A stretch of DNA of 64,000 nucleotides from positions 159,202-223,201 of the forward strand of contig JAQTUF010000001.1 in NCBI GenBank assembly GCA_028710865.1, written 5' to 3'. A program made the position numbers and the translations under genes. Positions within the stretch are counted from its first letter, which is position 1. Every line of letters begins with the position of its first letter. Below the pieces are notes generated by a model, which was not told the origin of the DNA, searched no databases, and saw nothing but the letters and a program-made list of their open reading frames with translations. Below, piece by piece: positions 44,529 through 52,190 of the stretch. Origin of the DNA: Candidatus Shapirobacteria bacterium (GTDB lineage: Bacteria; Patescibacteria; Microgenomatia; UBA12405).

Positions 44529-44549
44529 TAGTTATAAACTATTTTTTTT
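44529..44549 (+). terminator. Possible weak terminator after pyrG
   Basis: TAGTT, a 3-base loop and AACTA followed by eight T. The stem is short and AT-rich, so it is only a candidate. Confidence 0.3.
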
Positions 44550-44598
44550 AAAAAAGATATTCCTTTTTTAAATGTTATAGGAAGGTTATAAAAGATTA

Positions 44599-45207
44599 GT
44601 GAGTAAAGAAAGAAGAGCTTTTTTAATAGATATAATTCCACCTAAAAGAGAGATAGTCTATTTAAATTCGGTTAAAAGCCGTTTCGATAAAAGTAGTGAA
44701 AATGATAATAAATACAAACTGAGACCACATTTAACCCTAATTTATCCATTTTATAAATGTGAAAATAGTTTAAGAACAAATTTAACTGAAATTTTATCTG
44801 GAATACCACCATTTATAATAAAATTTGACAGGGTTGAAAAAAGTAGAGCTAGGGGTTATGGAGTGATTATGTTGACCCCAAAATCTGAACAAAGTTTAAC
44901 TGATTTAAATGGTTTAAGGAGAAGTATAATTGAAAATTTGGGAGTTAATAATGAGAGAAATAAAGATTATTATTTACCACATATAACTCTTAATAGAAAT
45001 TATGGCCGAGTTTCTGATGGGGAGTTAAGAAGGCAAAGAAGTTTTTTTGACAAAAATATAGATGATATATCTTTTATGGTTGATAATCTAGATGTACGGA
45101 TGGAAGAAAATGGCCGATGGAAAAATTTGGGAGAATTTATTTTACTTGGAGAATCTAAAATTGTTGATAATTATCAAATTAATGAGTATGAACGAGCTTT
45201 AGTATAG
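44599..45207 (+). CDS. 2H phosphoesterase (2'-5' RNA ligase/LigT-like)
   Basis: A 202-residue protein with two HxT motifs, RPHLTLIYPF (H44, T46) and LPHITLNRNY (H128, T130), set in the duplicated fold of 2H phosphoesterases. Such enzymes act on 2',3'-cyclic or 2'-5' phosphodiester bonds in RNA or nucleotides. Substrate unknown. The GTG start at 44599 has TATAAA ending 6 bases upstream. Confidence 0.8.
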   Translation: MSKERRAFLIDIIPPKREIVYLNSVKSRFDKSSENDNKYKLRPHLTLIYPFYKCENSLRTNLTEILSGIPPFIIKFDRVEKSRARGYGVIMLTPKSEQSLTDLNGLRRSIIENLGVNNERNKDYYLPHITLNRNYGRVSDGELRRQRSFFDKNIDDISFMVDNLDVRMEENGRWKNLGEFILLGESKIVDNYQINEYERALV

Positions 45208-45213
45208 ACTAGC

Positions 45214-45519
45214 TTACTTTTTTGATTTTTTGTCAAGTTTGGTGACACCTAATATTTTTACACTGAAATAAACTATCACGGCAATAATTAAAAAATCAAT
45301 TAAACTACTAATAAAGCTACCAAAAAGAATTTTGGTTGATCTGATTTGAAAATAAACATTATCAAGATTACCAACTGAACCAATCAAAAGGCCAACGAAT
45401 GGGTTAATAATGTCATTAACCAAAGAACTAATAAGTTCTTTAATGGAACCACCCATAACAAAACCAACAGCTAAACCAACTACTCCTTGAGATCTAATAA
45501 ACTCAATAAAACCTTTCAT
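45214..45519 (-). CDS. mscL: Large-conductance mechanosensitive channel
   Basis: A 101-residue MscL. The N-terminal amphipathic helix and first membrane helix (MKGFIEFIRSQGVVGLAVGF) with the conserved GxAxGxxxG packing pattern, the LVNDIINPFVG loop and a second helix (FLIIAVIVYFSVKIL) are typical. The homopentamer opens under membrane tension to release solutes in osmotic downshock. It is short compared with E. coli (136), with a trimmed loop and C-terminal helix. It is divergent from the acyltransferase across 27 bases. Confidence 0.92.
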   Translation of the reverse strand: MKGFIEFIRSQGVVGLAVGFVMGGSIKELISSLVNDIINPFVGLLIGSVGNLDNVYFQIRSTKILFGSFISSLIDFLIIAVIVYFSVKILGVTKLDKKSKK

Positions 45520-45546
45520 AATTAAAATAATATAAAATATAATCTT

Positions 45547-46359
45547 ATGGTAAAGAATACTTTAACTGAAATAAATAAAAATATCAAAAAACTAGGTGTA
45601 GTTGGAGCTGTTAGAAAGTTTATAAAAAAATGTAATACTCAAATAGTAGTTCAGAGTAGTCGAGAAATAAATCAAATACTTAAAAAGGCATCTGGAATAA
45701 TAGTGGCAAATCATCCCGCACAAGCTGATGTTTTAGCAATATTAGCGGCGGTCAAAAAAAGAAAAGATATTTATTTGATAATAGATTCTAGTTTAAAAAA
45801 AATAATTCCAGAATTAGATAAACATCTGATACCGGTTTTTATCTATAACAAACCGATTAGATCTTTAGGTGATAAATTAAAAATGAAAATAGTGGAGGTA
45901 TTTTATAAAATACCAAAATATCCTCCAGATAAAGAACGACAAAAAAATATCAAAAGCATAAACAGGGCCATAAAAAAAATAAATAATGGTGGGTTAGTAA
46001 TAATATTTCCTGATGGAGGCAACCCAAAACATAATTGGTTTAATGGAGTGGGACGAATGATATATGGAATAAAAAATGAAAAAAGCGTAGTAATTAGAGC
46101 TTATATTGAAGGTACTTCAAATTGGGATTATTTAAGATTAATTCCATTTATAGGAAAATTTTTACCAAAATTTAAAATTAGTTTTGCTAAGCCAATAAAA
46201 ATAGTTGATATGAAAAAGAATGATCCTAAAGAGATTACACTTGGTTTGGAAAATAAATATTGGAAATGGCGGGGTTGTTTCCAATTGTGGTCAAAACTTA
46301 GTAGAAATAACTTGTGGTTGAAAATGTTGTTTATATTTTTGATAAACAAACCTTACTAA
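45547..46359 (+). CDS. PlsC-like acyltransferase
   Basis: A 270-residue protein of the 1-acylglycerol-3-phosphate acyltransferase superfamily. IIVANHPAQADVL has the catalytic H-x4-D (H56, D61), and IIFPDGGNPKH corresponds to the FPEG substrate motif with Asp for Glu. It probably acylates a lysophospholipid or another lipid. No membrane helix at the N-terminus; association is likely peripheral. No other phospholipid gene is nearby. Confidence 0.8.
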   Translation: MVKNTLTEINKNIKKLGVVGAVRKFIKKCNTQIVVQSSREINQILKKASGIIVANHPAQADVLAILAAVKKRKDIYLIIDSSLKKIIPELDKHLIPVFIYNKPIRSLGDKLKMKIVEVFYKIPKYPPDKERQKNIKSINRAIKKINNGGLVIIFPDGGNPKHNWFNGVGRMIYGIKNEKSVVIRAYIEGTSNWDYLRLIPFIGKFLPKFKISFAKPIKIVDMKKNDPKEITLGLENKYWKWRGCFQLWSKLSRNNLWLKMLFIFLINKPY

Positions 46360-46377
46360 GGGATAAAAAACAAAAAC

Positions 46378-46860
46378 TTAATTTAGTCGAGAGATAGAAA
46401 GATTTAAAAATGAAGCAAAACTAACCCAAATTAAATATGGCAATAAAAGAATGCCGGCTTTTTTATTATATGACCAAAATTTAATGACAGTAATAAAAAT
46501 AGCAACCCACAAGAAAACTATTTCATAAAAAGCAAGTAATGGTGAGTGGAGACCAAAAAACAAAAATGACCAAAGTATATTTAAAATAAGCTGGACCCAG
46601 AACCAAAATAAGTTGTTTTTTTTAGTCCAAACTAAATAAAGAGCAATAGCCATAAGAAAAAATAGTAAGGTCCAGACTGGACCAAAAACCCAAGAAGGTG
46701 GATTAAATGCAGGTTTAATTAAATCAGTAACATACCAATTTTTGACTGAACTAACAGTAGCAATACTACCAATGACTCCAGCACCTTCAGTGATTAAAAT
46801 GCATAATAAAAATTTGAGTAAATTAAATTTTAATTTTTGGACCATAAAAAAGTTTAACAT
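46378..46860 (-). CDS. tspO: TspO/MBR family membrane protein
   Basis: A 160-residue protein with five transmembrane helices. KPAFNPPSWVFGPVWTLLF is the TspO signature after helix 1, and WVQLILNILWSFLFF and PYLIWVSFASFLNLSI are helices 3 and 5. TspO proteins bind and may degrade tetrapyrroles and respond to light or oxidative stress. Its ATG shares a base with the GNAT stop (TAATG). Confidence 0.9.
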   Translation of the reverse strand: MLNFFMVQKLKFNLLKFLLCILITEGAGVIGSIATVSSVKNWYVTDLIKPAFNPPSWVFGPVWTLLFFLMAIALYLVWTKKNNLFWFWVQLILNILWSFLFFGLHSPLLAFYEIVFLWVAIFITVIKFWSYNKKAGILLLPYLIWVSFASFLNLSISRLN

Positions 46861-47351
46861 TAAATTTCTAGTGTCATTATTATTTTATCACTAGAGTCTG
46901 GCTGTGAAATTTGTTTAAAACCAAATTTTTGGTAAGAGAAAACAGCAGGGAGATTATCAAATGATACCTGTAACCAAAAACCGGAAATTTTGGATTTGGA
47001 TTGGTTTTTTAAAAGATCATTAAAAGCCGTTTTCATAAAAATTTGAGATAGTCCTTGACCTCGAGCAGAACCGTATATTCTAATAGCAAAACTAAAATTG
47101 GCATTAATTTTTATTGGGGGAATTTTATGACCAAACCAGATAATTCCCAATAAATTATGGTTTTTATCTATTAATGAATAAATAATTCGGCCTTGTTTAA
47201 GCCAATGGTCAAAAGATTTTCTATCTTTAAATCTTATTGGGTCAGAAGTAAATTTTTTAATTTCAGAATCAGTGTTGCTGTATTTAATTAATTGATCTAT
47301 TTGACAATCAAGTATTCCTTGTTGGATAAAAATATCTTTATTAATCTTCAT
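46860..47351 (-). CDS. GNAT-family N-acetyltransferase
   Basis: A 163-residue protein with the GNAT acetyl-CoA site: NFSFAIRIYGSARGQGLSQIFM, split by the RGQGL pyrophosphate loop, and a C-terminal VSFDNLPAVFSYQKFGFKQI. The family acetylates an amine of a small molecule or protein; the substrate is unknown. TATAAT ends 6 bases before the ATG. tspO follows directly. Confidence 0.8.
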   Translation of the reverse strand: MKINKDIFIQQGILDCQIDQLIKYSNTDSEIKKFTSDPIRFKDRKSFDHWLKQGRIIYSLIDKNHNLLGIIWFGHKIPPIKINANFSFAIRIYGSARGQGLSQIFMKTAFNDLLKNQSKSKISGFWLQVSFDNLPAVFSYQKFGFKQISQPDSSDKIIMTLEI

Positions 47352-47363
47352 TAATTTATTATA
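47352..47363 (-). promoter_or_regulatory. Leaderless promoter of the GNAT-tspO pair
   Basis: TATAAT at 47358-47363 (minus strand), 6 bases, then ATG at 47351. It lies directly after the HD-domain gene and makes GNAT-tspO a separate unit. Confidence 0.5.
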
Positions 47364-47368
47364 TAAAA

Positions 47369-48166
47369 TTAGATTCGGTATTCTTTAAGAAGTCTTTTTT
47401 CGGTTTTTTGGTTAATATAAGCATGGACATCAATATATTTTTCAATACCAGAACCAATAATTTTTTTCTTAAGAAGTTCATCAAGTTGAAAAATTCCAGC
47501 AGAATTATTCATTAGAATATTTAATTGAATTGGTTTATCATGACCTTCCTCAATATCAACTTTTTCAATAGCGGCGGCAGAAACAGAGTGAATATCTAAT
47601 TTTTCTGATTCATAAGCAATTCGAGATCGACCTTTACTCATATCAAGAGCATCAGCAACCCTGACAATACCAGCTTCTAAAGTAAGTGGTTTACCATCAC
47701 TACGATGACTTATAATGGCATGGAGGACTTCGGAAATGATAATGGTTTTTTCATCAATTGGTAAGAAATCGATGATTTGATGGAGTAAGTTGTTGGCTAA
47801 AAAGAGACTGTAAGTCTCATGATCTTGACGACTAATAGTCATACCTAAATCATGTAAAACACTAGCTAAAAAGACAACTAATTCAGCATATTCATGGGAA
47901 AGTTCATAGTCTTTGGTAATAGACATCTTCACTTCTTTGGCTACCAACATTCGAACAATTCTGACCGAGATATTGGCAACTATTTGAAAATGAACGTATC
48001 CATGATCGGTCATACCAAGCCGATCAACAGCATTAATATTAATAATCTTCCAGAGAGTTAAAATTTCTTGATTGTTATTGATATTGTCAATGGCTTTTTT
48101 TAATAAGACATTGCCATTTTCAGGTATGTTTATTTTTTTATTTTCAATTGTTTTTATTTTATTCAT
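47369..48166 (-). CDS. HD-domain phosphohydrolase
   Basis: A 265-residue HD-superfamily protein. HGYVHFQIV (first His), LASVLHDLGMTISRQDHE (HD pair), HAIISHRSDG (His) and VRVADALDMSKGR (Asp) supply the metal ligands. HD hydrolases cleave phosphomonoester or diester bonds in nucleotides, including second messengers. The ATG at 48166 overlaps the nucleotidyltransferase stop as ATGA, so the two may act on related nucleotides; the frame back to 48193 is not needed. Confidence 0.82.
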   Translation of the reverse strand: MNKIKTIENKKINIPENGNVLLKKAIDNINNNQEILTLWKIININAVDRLGMTDHGYVHFQIVANISVRIVRMLVAKEVKMSITKDYELSHEYAELVVFLASVLHDLGMTISRQDHETYSLFLANNLLHQIIDFLPIDEKTIIISEVLHAIISHRSDGKPLTLEAGIVRVADALDMSKGRSRIAYESEKLDIHSVSAAAIEKVDIEEGHDKPIQLNILMNNSAGIFQLDELLKKKIIGSGIEKYIDVHAYINQKTEKRLLKEYRI

Positions 48167-48660
48167 AATTTTGAAGGATGTGTATTGTAACATTTTTTAA
48201 TAATTAAACTGGTTGATTTATGGGAAATAATATTAGTGACTGTCAAGAGTTTGGCATTGATAGATTTAGCTTCAAGATTTTTTAGATCTGTTTTAGGATC
48301 GTTTTTAGTAATAGCGATTATAGCAGGTTTAATTTGGGTAACTAAATTCTGATAATCATGATCTGTTTTCATTTCTGGTAATAAAATAATGAAATCAACT
48401 GGTTTTAAATAACTGAGAAATTTAGCTCGATTGATTTGATGATTTATTGGTCGTTTATTACCTTTTAATTTTTTAATATTTTGATCTGATTCAAGAAGAA
48501 TGAATAAAATATCGCCGGCTTGTTTAGCTTTTTTAAGAAAAATTAAATGACCTAAGTGGACTAAATCAAAACAACCACCAACCAAAACAATTTTTTGATG
48601 AGATTTGTTTAAGGTTTGGGCTAATTTTATGGCTGAAGGTATATTTATAATTGGCTTCAT
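48163..48660 (-). CDS. Cytidylyltransferase-like nucleotidyltransferase (RfaE/HldE C-domain type)
   Basis: A 165-residue nucleotidyltransferase-fold protein. VLVGGCFDLVHLGHLIFLKKAK holds the HxGH nucleotide-binding motif, and a KSTSLIIKK near the C-terminus matches the ISxxSTS-type motif. Relatives activate glycerol phosphate, ribitol phosphate or heptose phosphate with CTP/ATP. The ATG at 48660 has TATACT ending 7 bases upstream. It is coupled to the HD hydrolase. Confidence 0.78.
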   Translation of the reverse strand: MKPIINIPSAIKLAQTLNKSHQKIVLVGGCFDLVHLGHLIFLKKAKQAGDILFILLESDQNIKKLKGNKRPINHQINRAKFLSYLKPVDFIILLPEMKTDHDYQNLVTQIKPAIIAITKNDPKTDLKNLEAKSINAKLLTVTNIISHKSTSLIIKKCYNTHPSKL

Positions 48661-48673
48661 TGGCTTGAGTATA
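48661..48673 (-). promoter_or_regulatory. Leaderless promoter of the nucleotidyltransferase-HD pair
   Basis: TATACT at 48668-48673 (minus strand), 7 bases, ATG at 48660. It lies between this gene and the CAP-domain gene. Confidence 0.45.
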
Positions 48674-48684
48674 ACAAAAGTTAA

Positions 48685-49398
48685 CTACATTTTGCCGGTA
48701 GCAAAAATAAGACAGGTGGCAGTTTTGACTACTCCAATACCAACATAATTCCATTTATTATCTAATTGATTTTTATCATGATCTTCATCACCGGCATAGA
48801 TCCATTCAATGAGATGAACCCCATTTAGTTTGTAACCAAAACTGGCATTTTCTCCGACCCAGGTAAAACCTAATTTATTAAAACCGTCTTCTTTTTCCAA
48901 AAAATTATTAAAACCTTGGTGACTGTCTAACCCCTTATTAGAGACAAAAAAACTAGCTCGACTTTGGGCATAATCAGTCAGTTTTTGATTTAAAGTTAAA
49001 TTTTGAGAACCATGATTGACTCGATAAATATTGAGAGCAATAAGAATTTCTGATGGTGTAGCCATAACAGAATCCTCTCCCACTTTCATAGTCCAAGTAT
49101 GTTGGCCAATTTGCTGAGCAACTCCCCATGGCTGGGTATCATTTGAATTGGTATTTTTTGGGGCTGAGGTTGGAATTATTTGAGGAGATGGTATTTTGAT
49201 AGGTTTAGTAATATCTGGGGTTGAAGTAAGGGTTGGAGAAATAATTGATGGAGTTGAGGTTGGAATAGATATTATTGGTTTGGGGTAATTTAGTGAAATA
49301 AAATTGTAACCAAATATAGGTAAAATAAAAACAACCATTAAAACAATAAAGGTGATAATGGTTAGAGTAATGGAAATTATTTTTTTAAAAATTTTCAT
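48685..49398 (-). CDS. Secreted CAP/SCP-domain protein
   Basis: A 237-residue envelope protein: one N-terminal membrane helix (about residues 8-32), a Thr/Pro/Ile-rich linker to about 100, then a CAP domain (LIALNIYRVNHG, LTDYAQSRASFFVSNKGLDSH, then GENASFG) ending in a Cys-containing strand. CAP proteins are extracellular and often bind lipids or act in adhesion; bacterial activity is mostly unknown. It overlaps the histidine phosphatase gene as ATGA. Confidence 0.85.
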   Translation of the reverse strand: MKIFKKIISITLTIITFIVLMVVFILPIFGYNFISLNYPKPIISIPTSTPSIISPTLTSTPDITKPIKIPSPQIIPTSAPKNTNSNDTQPWGVAQQIGQHTWTMKVGEDSVMATPSEILIALNIYRVNHGSQNLTLNQKLTDYAQSRASFFVSNKGLDSHQGFNNFLEKEDGFNKLGFTWVGENASFGYKLNGVHLIEWIYAGDEDHDKNQLDNKWNYVGIGVVKTATCLIFATGKM

Positions 49399-49997
49399 TT
49401 GGTTGAAAGGTCACCTAAATAATCAGCAAAATCAAATTTATCTAATTTAAAATCTTTACCATTATAGTCAAGGATGGTTAATCCCCCATTATAGATAGCT
49501 GATTCTAATATTTTGTCAGAAGATGGACGCATTTGGGGAAATAAATAATAAATAGTATTTCGAATAAGAGCTCCGTGAGTGGAAATCAATAAATTTTGGT
49601 CGTGATCTAAAAATTTTTGATGAAAAAAATCTAAAATATTTTTAATTAGTGGATCAAAATCGCGATTTATTAAGGCTTTCTCTTTAAATTTAAAATAAAT
49701 TTCTTTAGAAATATAATATTTTTTATCAATATCAAATTCTTCAATAAGTTTTAAAAACTTTATTGTTTTAATATTTAAAATTTCTTTTAAAATTTCACTG
49801 GTTTCACTAGCTCTGAGAATAGGACTTGAATAAATTGTTTTTAAATTTTTAAGTTGAGGATATTCTTTTCTTAAGAAGTTAGCTAGTAATTTTATCTGTT
49901 TTCTGCCTTGAGCTGTAAGAAAAAGCTTTTTATGAATGAGATGTTCAACAGAATTACTTTTTTGTTTTTCACCATGACGAATAAGAAATATTTTCAT
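49395..49997 (-). CDS. Histidine phosphatase superfamily (phosphoglycerate mutase-like)
   Basis: A 200-residue protein with FLIRHGEKQ (phosphorylated His), YSSPILRASETSEIL and STHGALIRNTIYYL (second His), the standard histidine-phosphatase signature. It could act on a phosphosugar, a lipid-linked phosphate or a protein. Glycolytic mutase activity is possible but not implied. A TATAAT box lies about 15 bases before the ATG. Confidence 0.85.
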   Translation of the reverse strand: MKIFLIRHGEKQKSNSVEHLIHKKLFLTAQGRKQIKLLANFLRKEYPQLKNLKTIYSSPILRASETSEILKEILNIKTIKFLKLIEEFDIDKKYYISKEIYFKFKEKALINRDFDPLIKNILDFFHQKFLDHDQNLLISTHGALIRNTIYYLFPQMRPSSDKILESAIYNGGLTILDYNGKDFKLDKFDFADYLGDLSTK

Positions 49998-50047
49998 AAT
50001 ATTTAGTAGTTAATTATAACTTAGATTAAATGTGGCATAATTAATTT

Positions 50048-50671
50048 GTGGGGAAAATAATTAGAATTTTATTGATTGTTATTTTGGTTTTGAATATTTT
50101 GGCTATAGATATATTTTTATTTTTGTTTTGGAAAAAAAATAATCCAATCAATTTAGTAAAAAATCAGGAAAATTGTCCGACAGACTGTATAGGCTTAATT
50201 GATCAAAAAATTACTGAATTGCCAAGATCAATAAATGATCAACAATCACCTACCCTAACTCCATCTCCAATAGTGTCCAAGACAACTTTAGCCTCAAAAA
50301 CAAAAAGTACTCAATATATTCCAATACCTGGAAGCGGTAGTACTTTAGAAAATAAATGGATAGATTTGATGGGGACAGAATTTTATATTAGTACTGATGA
50401 TTACCCAAATTTAACTGGGGCTTATTTTGAAGCCAATATGAAATTATTAAACGGTAACGGGACAGCATATTTGAGACTTTTTGATATTACAGCGGGAATA
50501 GAAGTTTGGGGTAGTGAAATTTCAACCAATAGTCAATCTTTTACATCGATAAGTTCTGATAAATTAACTATTAGATCAGGAACACATTTATATAGGGTTC
50601 AAGCAAAAAGTCTGACAGCTGATACAACTGTTTTTAACTCTGGAAGAATAAAAGTTATTTTAGAAAATTAA
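50048..50671 (+). CDS. Membrane-anchored beta-sandwich protein
   Basis: A 207-residue protein of unknown function. One membrane helix (about residues 5-28), a Ser/Thr/Pro linker (about 60-95) and a beta-rich domain facing outward (ENKWIDLMGTEFYIS, TAYLRLFDITAGIEVWGSEIS, TIRSGTHLYRVQAK) resembling a carbohydrate-binding jelly roll. GTG start with CATAAT ending 6 bases upstream. Confidence 0.6.
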   Translation: MGKIIRILLIVILVLNILAIDIFLFLFWKKNNPINLVKNQENCPTDCIGLIDQKITELPRSINDQQSPTLTPSPIVSKTTLASKTKSTQYIPIPGSGSTLENKWIDLMGTEFYISTDDYPNLTGAYFEANMKLLNGNGTAYLRLFDITAGIEVWGSEISTNSQSFTSISSDKLTIRSGTHLYRVQAKSLTADTTVFNSGRIKVILEN

Positions 50672-50677
50672 TATTTG

Positions 50678-50713
50678 TTGTGCCCTGAAAACTAGGAAGA
50701 AATCAGGGCACAA
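50678..50713. repeat. Perfect 11-base inverted repeat between convergent genes
   Basis: TTGTGCCCTGA (50678-50688) and TCAGGGCACAA (50703-50713) with a 14-base loop. It is GC-richer than its surroundings and would form a strong hairpin on either strand. No T run follows on either side, so it is not a standard intrinsic terminator, though it lies where one would be expected for both genes. Confidence 0.6.
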
Positions 50714-50751
50714 CGCGAGTGTGATGGTGCGGAAGAAATTTATAAAATACT

Positions 50752-51384
50752 TTAACTTAAATTTATTTCTATATCGGAAATAAATTCAATTTCCTCAAAC
50801 CCAAGGTCTCTAAAAAACTTTTTTAAACAGAGTTTGGCATTAATTTGAGCCAAACCGAGAATGTCTAGATTTTGGGCTTGACCTTTAAAGTATTCTTGGG
50901 CTTTTCGTCTAATCTGACTTTCGAGTTGTGGATCAGCACTAGTCAAAAACCCAACTTGCCTACTGGCAATAAATGACTGATTTTCATCAACCATTACATA
51001 GAAAATTTCCGTCGAAGGTAAATTAATTTTTATATTTTTACCATCAATTGAAATATCCTCTGATGTAATTTTTGACAAATCAATACCAGCGACTATTTGT
51101 CCATAAGCAATGAAAGTTACCTTTTCTCCAAAAACACCCCAAAGTAAATCTTGATTTCTTTCTGTTTGGAATGTTTGTTGAAGGTTAATACTAAATGTCT
51201 CTAATCTCCCTAACTCTTGAATTTCTTCAATAATTAATGGAGTATTGACAACTGTATCAACTTTTTCTGATTTCGGTAATAAGTCAAGTAAACCAGAATC
51301 ATTCTGCTGACATGATTTAAAACAAATCGTGACAGTAATAATAATGGCCACAAGAACCACACCAACGATGATAATTTTCTTCAT
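50752..51384 (-). CDS. DUF4230 membrane-anchored protein
   Basis: A 210-residue protein with an N-terminal membrane helix (about residues 2-20, followed by CFKSC) and a DUF4230 domain: IEEIQELGRLETFSINLQ, FIAYGQIVAGIDLSKI, INLPSTEIFYVMVD and an amphipathic C-terminal helix. Function unknown. The ATG at 51384 has AGGAGAA upstream, so translation uses a Shine-Dalgarno sequence, unlike most neighbours. Codon third positions look more G+C-rich than nearby genes, suggesting a different history. Confidence 0.78.
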   Translation of the reverse strand: MKKIIIVGVVLVAIIITVTICFKSCQQNDSGLLDLLPKSEKVDTVVNTPLIIEEIQELGRLETFSINLQQTFQTERNQDLLWGVFGEKVTFIAYGQIVAGIDLSKITSEDISIDGKNIKINLPSTEIFYVMVDENQSFIASRQVGFLTSADPQLESQIRRKAQEYFKGQAQNLDILGLAQINAKLCLKKFFRDLGFEEIEFISDIEINLS

Positions 51385-51528
51385 AAGACTTTTTCTCCTA
51401 ATAAGATTATTTGACCTCAAATATTCAAGATTCCCTTATTAGAAATAAGTCTTCCGCATTTCAAAGTTCTTTGTAAAAACGAATGTTCTTACAGCTCTGA
51501 TTGTATCAAAAAAGTATTTATTTTTAAA
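51385..51528 (-). promoter_or_regulatory. Promoter and folded leader of the DUF4230 gene
   Basis: On the minus strand TTTAAA (51523-51528), a 17-base spacer and TACAAT (51500-51505) give a leader of about 110 bases. CTTATT (51444-51449) can pair with AATAAG (51435-51440). The longer CTAATAAG (51435-51442) can instead pair with CTTATTAG (51398-51405), which runs into the ribosome-binding GGAG. The two pairings exclude each other. Confidence 0.4.
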
Positions 51529-51559
51529 CTATAGGATAAATTAGTTTAAAGGATACAAA

Positions 51560-51760
51560 TTATTTTTTGAACCAAATGCGATAGATTGGTCTAATAGCAA
51601 ATAAGACAAAGACAATTACAAAAAAGGATGGACCAATAGATTGAACCCAATTATAAAATGAAGGGAATAAAGCAACTAAAGCCAAAACAAAGGCAGCTAC
51701 AGCTAATTTTGTAAAACCAATATCCCAAAAATCTAACTTTTTAACTATGTTTTTAAACAT
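51560..51760 (-). CDS. Small membrane protein
   Basis: A 66-residue protein with two hydrophobic helices (about residues 15-34 and 42-60) and basic ends (FKK at both). Function unknown. A strong Shine-Dalgarno AAGGGGGTGA precedes the ATG, as expected for the second gene of an operon led by the gene at 52105. Confidence 0.6.
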   Translation of the reverse strand: MFKNIVKKLDFWDIGFTKLAVAAFVLALVALFPSFYNWVQSIGPSFFVIVFVLFAIRPIYRIWFKK

Positions 51761-51790
51761 TTTTATTCACCCCCTTAAAAAATAAATAAT

Positions 51791-52105
51791 TTATTTTAGA
51801 TTGGAAAAAATACCAGTAAAAAGAAAAATTAAAAAAACTATAGTGATACAAGCAAACACAGCTGTTGTTTGAAGAAAAAGTTTAATAGCAGCTTTTTTCT
51901 TTCCGGAAAAATAAAGCTGAATTGGTTGATAAATAAAGATGTAACCCATAACGGCAGCAGAAAGAGTAAAAAGAGAAATGACGACTATTGGAGCTAAAAA
52001 AGAATTACTATTACCCGCCATTTTAGTGCCAAAATTCATGGTCAAAACCACTAAAACGATATAAATCGAAGCTGTAAATCCATTAATAAACGGATTTTTA
52101 GTCAT
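51791..52105 (-). CDS. Three-helix membrane protein
   Basis: A 104-residue protein with three transmembrane helices (about residues 12-28, 36-58, 78-98). Function unknown. TATAAT ends 5 bases before the ATG and TTATCA lies 17 bases further up, the best complete leaderless promoter on the minus strand. Confidence 0.62.
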   Translation of the reverse strand: MTKNPFINGFTASIYIVLVVLTMNFGTKMAGNSNSFLAPIVVISLFTLSAAVMGYIFIYQPIQLYFSGKKKAAIKLFLQTTAVFACITIVFLIFLFTGIFSNLK

Positions 52106-52190
52106 AATTTATTATACTCTTTTTAATTAATTGTGATAAATAAGTCAAATTTGTAGAGTAAATAATTTAAAAATTATATATAATCAAATT
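52106..52190. promoter_or_regulatory. Divergent leaderless promoters
   Basis: Minus strand: TTATCA (52134-52139), 17 bases, TATAAT (52111-52116), 5 bases, ATG at 52105. Plus strand: TATAAT (52179-52184), 6 bases, GTG at 52191. Both predicted transcripts begin at the start codon. Confidence 0.6.

Noticed and set aside
44720..44760. HLTLIYPF and HITLNRNY considered as HIT-family motifs
   Set aside because: They are two separated HxT motifs in one protein, the 2H phosphoesterase pattern, not the single HxHxHxx motif of HIT proteins.
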